A stretch of DNA of 64,000 nt from the NCBI RefSeq assembly GCF_049801055.1, contig NZ_JBNAGF010000003.1, positions 310,001 through 374,000 on the forward strand, read 5' to 3'. The notes beneath the pieces are model-generated. The model made no database searches. It saw only the letters and a program-made list of their open reading frames with translations, and was not told the origin of the DNA. Source of the stretch: JBNAGF01 sp049801055 (GTDB lineage: Bacteria > Pseudomonadota > Alphaproteobacteria > Rhodobacterales > Rhodobacteraceae). Made by a program: the position numbers and the translations under genes. Below are positions 60,032 through 64,000 of the stretch, piece by piece; position 1 is the first letter of the stretch, and each line of letters begins with the position of its first letter.

Positions 60032-60829
60032 ATGACACATCCTCTGGTTTCGCAAGAGATGATCGATACTTATCAGCGTGATGGTGTAGTTCTGATTCGG
60101 GGATTGTTCGCCGGGCAGGTGGACCAGCTGCGGGCCGGCATTGCCGAAAACATGGCGAACCCCGGACCATACGCGTCAAACAATGAAAAGCAGGGTCATA
60201 CCGGACGGTTCTTTGACGACTACTGCAACTGGACACGCCTGACTGATTTTAAAGCGGCGATCGAAGAGTCTCCGGTCGCTGAGGTGGCCGCCGATCTGAT
60301 GCAATCCAAATCCGTCCAGATGTTCCACGATCATGTTCTTGTGAAAGAGCCCGGAACTTCAATGGCGACACCTTGGCATCAGGATGGCCCTTACTACTTC
60401 GTCGAGGGAGAGCAGACGATCAGCTTCTGGTCCCCGCTGGATCCTGTGGAAGAGGCCACATTGCGCTGCGTAGCCGGGTCGCACCGCTGGGAGAAAGAAG
60501 TACTTCCGACACGTTGGGTGTCGGAAGACGGTTTCTTTCCGGACGAGGGCAAGTACATGCCGGTGCCGGATCCGGATGCCGAAGGTATGCGGGTCGTCGA
60601 GTTCCCGATGCAACCTGGTGATGCGCTGGCGTTCAATTTCCGGACTCTGCATGGTGCGCGGGGTAATACCAGTGATCGCCGCCGCCGCGCTTTTTCGCTC
60701 CGTTTGGTCGGAGATGACGCGCGGTACGTAGAACGGCCGGGCCGGACGTCACCGCCGTTTCCCGGGCACGACATGAAGCCGGGGCAGCGGTTGCGCGAGG
60801 ACTGGTTTCCGATCCTTTTGCAACAGTAG
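60032..60829 (+). CDS. Phytanoyl-CoA dioxygenase family protein
   Basis: A 265-residue Fe(II)/2-oxoglutarate-dependent oxygenase of the PhyH family. The first metal ligands are the HxD pair in TPWHQDGPYYF (about 115-125), with the distal His in FRTLHGARGN and an Arg nearby (SLRLVGDDARYV) for 2-oxoglutarate. The N-terminal QRDGVVLIRGLF strand is typical. Substrates in this family range from acyl-CoAs to ectoine and phosphonates; here none can be named. It is a single gene following irr by 130 bases. Confidence 0.87.
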   Translation: MTHPLVSQEMIDTYQRDGVVLIRGLFAGQVDQLRAGIAENMANPGPYASNNEKQGHTGRFFDDYCNWTRLTDFKAAIEESPVAEVAADLMQSKSVQMFHDHVLVKEPGTSMATPWHQDGPYYFVEGEQTISFWSPLDPVEEATLRCVAGSHRWEKEVLPTRWVSEDGFFPDEGKYMPVPDPDAEGMRVVEFPMQPGDALAFNFRTLHGARGNTSDRRRRAFSLRLVGDDARYVERPGRTSPPFPGHDMKPGQRLREDWFPILLQQ

Positions 60830-60929
60830 GCAAGAGCGCGGCAAAACCATTGCCCTGTCCCTTTCCGGGCTGGTTCAGATACAACCGTTTTGCTGGCGCA
60901 CGTACTGGCGCACGCTCAGCCCGGTCGCG

Positions 60930-61796
60930 TCAGAACCATTGGCCGGGTTCCATCAGGCCGAGATCCAGCAGCTGACGAGAGTGCCATTCGAACGGGGTGG
61001 AATTGTGCCAGCGAAAACTGTGGATGTCGAACGTGGATCCCGGGTTACGCTTGAGGGCTTTGGCCGTACGAAACGAACAGATCGCGGCGGTCAGGTTGTG
61101 ATGCCAGGGGCAGGAATAGGTATTGTATTCCTGATCGTTGAAGGTGTGATCATCCTGCAGGCGCAGACCCGGCCTTGCGCAGAAAAGAGCAATACGGTCA
61201 ATCTTGCGGCTGTTCTTGGGTATGTGCTCCTCATACCGCCAGCGCACGCCGCCATAGAAATCAAGCTGCCGTTCGCGCGGGTGCCCGGTTTCTGGGTCTT
61301 TGCGGGACTGAGCGTAATACCCGGATCGGTCAAGGAAAGCTCTGTCCAGTGACACGGCATTGGGAAATGCGTCGAGATCATCTGCATACAGGTCGATGAC
61401 ATAGGTGAGCATTGCGCTGCGCCGTTCCTCAGTATGAAAGGTGAGCATTTCGCCCACATCCCGAGTTTCGCAGAATGGAAAGAACAGGTATTCGGCATTG
61501 TAGCAGTAATAAAGCCAGGTGCCGGGCGCGGTCTCGATCACGGCATTGATTGCGCCCACTACTGCATCATGTGGACCGCAATCAAATGGTACACGGTGAA
61601 TTTTGGCGGCAACATCGTCCGGCAACCGGAAGGCATCCGGCATCAGGGCGATCACCGCACGAAACCCGCATTGAAGGTGATGGCGCAAGGTGGTGGCAAC
61701 CTCGACATCATCTTCGACGAAGATCATCGCGACCGGACCCTTTTCAAGGACCGATTTTCCCTGTTTCAGGAAGTTTTCGAAAGAGCTGTATTCCAT
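60930..61796 (-). CDS. Conserved hypothetical protein, possibly glycosyltransferase-like
   Basis: A 288-residue soluble protein not assigned to a named family here. It begins with a VAMIFVEDDVEVATTLRHHL strand-helix unit and later shows FYGGVRWRYEEHIP, ALFCARPGLRLQDDHTFND and SFRWHNSTPFEWHSRQLLDLGLM. The acidic EDD near residue 28 and the alternating strand/helix pattern are compatible with a GT-A-like fold, but a canonical DxD in the right place could not be confirmed. Divergent from miaB, 100 bases from the PhyH gene. Codon style matches neighbours, so it is likely resident rather than recently acquired. Confidence 0.6.
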   Translation of the reverse strand: MEYSSFENFLKQGKSVLEKGPVAMIFVEDDVEVATTLRHHLQCGFRAVIALMPDAFRLPDDVAAKIHRVPFDCGPHDAVVGAINAVIETAPGTWLYYCYNAEYLFFPFCETRDVGEMLTFHTEERRSAMLTYVIDLYADDLDAFPNAVSLDRAFLDRSGYYAQSRKDPETGHPRERQLDFYGGVRWRYEEHIPKNSRKIDRIALFCARPGLRLQDDHTFNDQEYNTYSCPWHHNLTAAICSFRTAKALKRNPGSTFDIHSFRWHNSTPFEWHSRQLLDLGLMEPGQWF

Positions 61797-61977
61797 TGCC
61801 TGTACCTGATTTCTGGTTTGCCTGCTCTGCTCGAAATTGCCGGCATGGCGCGGCGCTTCGAACTTTGGTGCCGCGCTGGCAATCTTTGCCAGAATCCGTT
61901 AAATGCGCGTGCATTGCAAGACATCCGGGAACCGGGTAAAGGCATCCGCTGATCCCGCGAACGCAAAGGCATTCTCC

Positions 61978-63309
61978 ATGTCCAACTCATCCGAGCCCAA
62001 AAAGCTCTTCATCAAGACCTATGGCTGTCAGATGAACGTCTATGACAGCGAGCGCATGGCAGAGGCGCTGGGCGGTCAGGGATACGTGGAGACCAAGAGC
62101 GCCGACGATGCCGATATGATCCTGCTCAACACCTGCCACATTCGCGAAAAGGCAGCCGAAAAAGTCTATTCCGAGCTGGGTCGGTTCAAGGGGCTGAAAG
62201 CAGAAAAGCCTGACCTGAAGATCGGAGTCGCCGGATGCGTTGCACAGGCCGAAGGCGAAGAAATCATGCGGCGCCAGCCGTTGGTTGATCTGGTCGTGGG
62301 GCCGCAGAGCTATCACCGCCTGCCCGAAATGGAGCAAAAGGCACGAAACGGTGAAAAGGCGCTGGATACCGATTTCCCCGAAGAGGACAAGTTCGAGAAA
62401 CTCAAGAACCGTCCCAAGGCCAAGCGCGGCCCGACTGCATTTCTTACGGTTCAGGAGGGTTGCGACAAATTCTGTGCGTTTTGTGTGGTTCCCTACACAC
62501 GCGGCGCTGAGGTATCCCGACCCGCAGACCGGATCATCCGGGAAGCGCAGGATCTGGTCGAGCGTGGCGTGCGCGAAATTACCCTGCTCGGGCAGAATGT
62601 GAATGCCTATCACGGAGCGGGTCCAGAGGGTGACGTGACCTTGGCGCAGTTGATCTGGCAGCTCGACAAGGTCGATGGCTTGGAAAGAATTCGGTTCACC
62701 ACCAGCCACCCAAATGACATGACGGACGAGCTGATCGAGGCCCACGGCACATGTGACAAGCTGATGCCATACCTGCATCTGCCGGTGCAGTCTGGCTCGG
62801 ACAGGATCCTGAAGCGGATGAACCGGTCACATACGGCGGAAAGCTACCTGCGCCTGATCGAGCGTATTCGCGCGGCGCGTCCTGACATTCTGATGTCGGG
62901 CGATTTCATCGTCGGTTTCCCGGAAGAGACCGAAGAGGATTTTCAGGCCACACTCGATCTCGTTGAAGAGGTCAGGTACGGCTATGCCTATTCCTTCAAG
63001 TACTCGACGCGCCCCGGCACGCCGGCAGCCGAGCGGCCTCAGGTATCCGCCGAGCAAGCAGACGACCGACTGCAGCGCCTGCAGGCGTTGATCACGCGTC
63101 ACCAGCGTGAAGTGCAGGATGAAATGGTCGGTCGGGAAGTATCGGTTCTGTTCGAAAAGCCGGGAAGACTGGCAGGTCAGATGGTCGGAAAATCCGAGTA
63201 TCTGCACGCGGTGCACGTTTCTGATGACTCGCTTGCCCGTGGTGATCTGAAACGCGTCCGGATCATGGCATCGGGCGCCAATTCCCTTTCAGGAACCGTA
63301 GTTGGTTGA
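61978..63309 (+). CDS. miaB: tRNA-2-methylthio-N6-dimethylallyladenosine synthase
   Basis: A 443-residue radical-SAM methylthiotransferase that converts i6A37 to ms2i6A37 in tRNAs reading UNN codons. N-terminal UPF0004 cysteines are C17 (YGCQMN), C53 (NTCHIREKA) and C87 (AGCVAQ), binding one 4Fe-4S cluster. The radical SAM CxxxCxxC is C162-C166-C169 in GCDKFCAFCVVPYTRG. A TRAM domain closes the protein. ATG 61978 yields the family N-terminus; the frame extends to 61903 without support. A strong hairpin follows the stop. Confidence 0.95.
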   Translation: MSNSSEPKKLFIKTYGCQMNVYDSERMAEALGGQGYVETKSADDADMILLNTCHIREKAAEKVYSELGRFKGLKAEKPDLKIGVAGCVAQAEGEEIMRRQPLVDLVVGPQSYHRLPEMEQKARNGEKALDTDFPEEDKFEKLKNRPKAKRGPTAFLTVQEGCDKFCAFCVVPYTRGAEVSRPADRIIREAQDLVERGVREITLLGQNVNAYHGAGPEGDVTLAQLIWQLDKVDGLERIRFTTSHPNDMTDELIEAHGTCDKLMPYLHLPVQSGSDRILKRMNRSHTAESYLRLIERIRAARPDILMSGDFIVGFPEETEEDFQATLDLVEEVRYGYAYSFKYSTRPGTPAAERPQVSAEQADDRLQRLQALITRHQREVQDEMVGREVSVLFEKPGRLAGQMVGKSEYLHAVHVSDDSLARGDLKRVRIMASGANSLSGTVVG

Positions 63310-63319
63310 CAAAGAAGAA

Positions 63320-63343
63320 CGAGGGACGTGGATACGTCCCTCG
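63320..63343. terminator. Hairpin terminator between miaB and the small exported protein
   Basis: CGAGGGACGT at 63320-63329 pairs perfectly with ACGTCCCTCG at 63334-63343 around a 4-base loop. It is 11 bases after the miaB stop and 30 bases beyond the stop of the convergent gene, so it can act in both directions. No U-tract on the plus strand. Confidence 0.65.
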
Positions 63344-63372
63344 CAATGCCTGCCCATCTTTGAAGGTGCCCC

Positions 63373-63711
63373 TCAGCGGCGAGGCGGCTGTTCCTTGATG
63401 AGTTTGGCCAGCGTTGCCTTCAGGTGTTCGGGATTCCGCACACCATACTCGTCGCGGCAAACCCGCTTTCCGATCGAGATGGCCTGAGTAGGCGTATAGC
63501 CATATTCCATCAGTTCATCGAGGAAGACGGCGTTGGGCCGGTCCAGTGCGACCGTATCGCGCCACGGTCCTCGGTAGCAGCTGATGACGAATTCATTGCC
63601 GGTGGTTCCGGGCTGGGTTGGCTTGGTTTGTGCCGACGTCATGTCAGCAGCAAACAGCGTAGCCGCGGCAAGACCTGTGATCAGGCCCGCTGCCATTATC
63701 TTGGTTCGCAT
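63373..63711 (-). CDS. Small exported hypothetical protein
   Basis: A 112-residue protein with a signal peptide at about residues 1-28 (MRTKIMAAGLITGLAAATLFA, then SAQ). The mature part of about 85 residues has two cysteines (VISCYRGPW and KRVCRDEYG) that could form a disulfide in the periplasm, and helices such as AVFLDELMEYGYTPTQAISIG. No family was recognised. It is convergent with miaB. A perfect 15-base palindrome lies about 90 bases upstream of its start and may be an operator. Confidence 0.7.
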   Translation of the reverse strand: MRTKIMAAGLITGLAAATLFAADMTSAQTKPTQPGTTGNEFVISCYRGPWRDTVALDRPNAVFLDELMEYGYTPTQAISIGKRVCRDEYGVRNPEHLKATLAKLIKEQPPRR

Positions 63712-63800
63712 AGTCTTTGCCTTTCTTTAAAAGTTCGGTCGTTAAAAACGGGTCCAGTTTTAACAAAAGGCCCATCCCCCACCGATGGTGCATTGGCAGT

Positions 63801-63815
63801 AAGGTAATATACCTT
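63801..63815. promoter_or_regulatory. Palindrome upstream of the small exported protein gene
   Basis: AAGGTAATATACCTT is a 15-base inverted repeat (6-base arms, 3-base centre) 90-104 bases upstream of the start at 63711. Its AT-rich, symmetric form suggests a transcription-factor site, but no regulator can be named. Confidence 0.45.
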
Positions 63816-63907
63816 GCGACCCCGCTCCGGCAAATTCGAAACATATTCTGGCCATATTTCCCGGCAATTTTACCTTTTTGAGAGAACAGTTTGCCCCTCA
63901 GATCGCG

Positions 63908-63930
63908 ATTGTGCATTTCAGCAGCACAAT
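63908..63930. repeat. Inverted repeat near the right edge
   Basis: ATTGTGC (63908-63914) and GCACAAT (63924-63930) are perfect 7-base arms around a 9-base spacer in the non-coding right end. It may be an operator or a hairpin of a transcript starting beyond the window. Apart from this and the palindrome at 63801, nothing was seen in 63712-64000. Confidence 0.4.
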
Positions 63931-64000
63931 TGGTGGAGATTTCGCCACATTTCCAGAGCGCCAATTGCGGAGAATCCATGAATCGGATGGATGTTGGCTC

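Noticed and set aside
60893..60914. Direct repeat CTGGCGCACG, two copies 12 bases apart
   Set aside because: Only two short copies in the PhyH downstream gap; no link to a mobile element or regulator.
63644..63979. 111-codon open frame on the minus strand near the right edge
   Set aside because: Overlaps the signal peptide region of the small exported protein in another frame, is Lys/Cys/Met-rich and lacks a ribosome site.
1..64000. tRNA, rRNA, CRISPR arrays, insertion sequences, prophage or integrase genes
   Set aside because: Looked for by eye; no cloverleaf-like sequence, regularly spaced repeats, transposase motifs or attachment-site repeats were recognised. A covariance-model scan could still find a small RNA.

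Overview
The window looks like a chromosomal segment of an alphaproteobacterium of the Rhodobacteraceae (Roseobacter type). This is inferred from an Irr-type Fur regulator divergent from fabA-fabB-fabI, a tripartite tricarboxylate transporter, a Yej-type ABC system, many short catabolic operons with 4-bp ATGA/GTGA overlaps, and the codon and protein style. Coding density is very high. I found no rRNA, tRNA, CRISPR array, insertion sequence, phage gene or replication origin, and most of the content is metabolic.

Region by region. 1-9.4 kb: the tail of a glutamine-synthetase-like enzyme and a 2Fe-2S ferredoxin, facing an aminotransferase/HAD/IclR operon. Divergent from iclR is a tctC-tctB-tctA carboxylate transporter with an aldehyde dehydrogenase and a UPF0261 protein. 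9.4-16.2 kb: an acyl-CoA beta-oxidation cluster (FadJ-like fusion, thiolase, NTF2-like protein, two acyl-CoA dehydrogenases, PaaI thioesterase) with a perfect 16-bp TetR-type palindrome in front. 16.2-24.3 kb: rpe, then an eight-gene, tightly overlapping minus-strand operon (four glycosyltransferases, histidine phosphatase, polysaccharide-deacetylase-like protein, small methyltransferase, DUF1045 2H-phosphoesterase) that looks like an uncharacterised glycan locus. 24.6-33 kb: a large mechanosensitive channel and a Yej/Opp-type peptide ABC transporter. 33.1-38.3 kb: a second copy of the small methyltransferase, a MaoC-Pta fusion with acetate kinase, a GST and an FAD oxidoreductase. 38.3-42.7 kb: a fused indolepyruvate ferredoxin oxidoreductase with a divergent Lrp regulator, and a DUF3307 membrane protein. 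43-46 kb: an unusual ABC-type membrane protein with a degenerate nucleotide-binding domain and a C-terminal cyclic-nucleotide-binding-like domain; its reading frame appears to begin at a non-standard ATA codon. 46-55.5 kb: a SqrR/BigR-like regulator, an enolase-superfamily enzyme, an alcohol dehydrogenase, a TetA-like exporter, part of the protocatechuate pathway (pcaD, pcaB), and a three-gene dehydratase/hydrolase/haloacid-dehalogenase operon. 55.6-64 kb: an FKBP isomerase, the fabA-fabB-fabI unsaturated fatty acid operon with a clear terminator, irr, a PhyH dioxygenase, an unknown glycosyltransferase-like protein, miaB, and a small exported protein.

The best candidates for something undescribed are the pseudo-ABC/cNMP protein with the ATA start (42.9-45.9 kb) and the glycan operon (17.0-24.3 kb). 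Several operator-like palindromes can be tied to nearby genes: IclR/tctC, TetR/beta-oxidation, fabA/irr, and the site upstream of the small exported protein. All functions are read from motifs in the translated sequence and from family knowledge; no database search was run.
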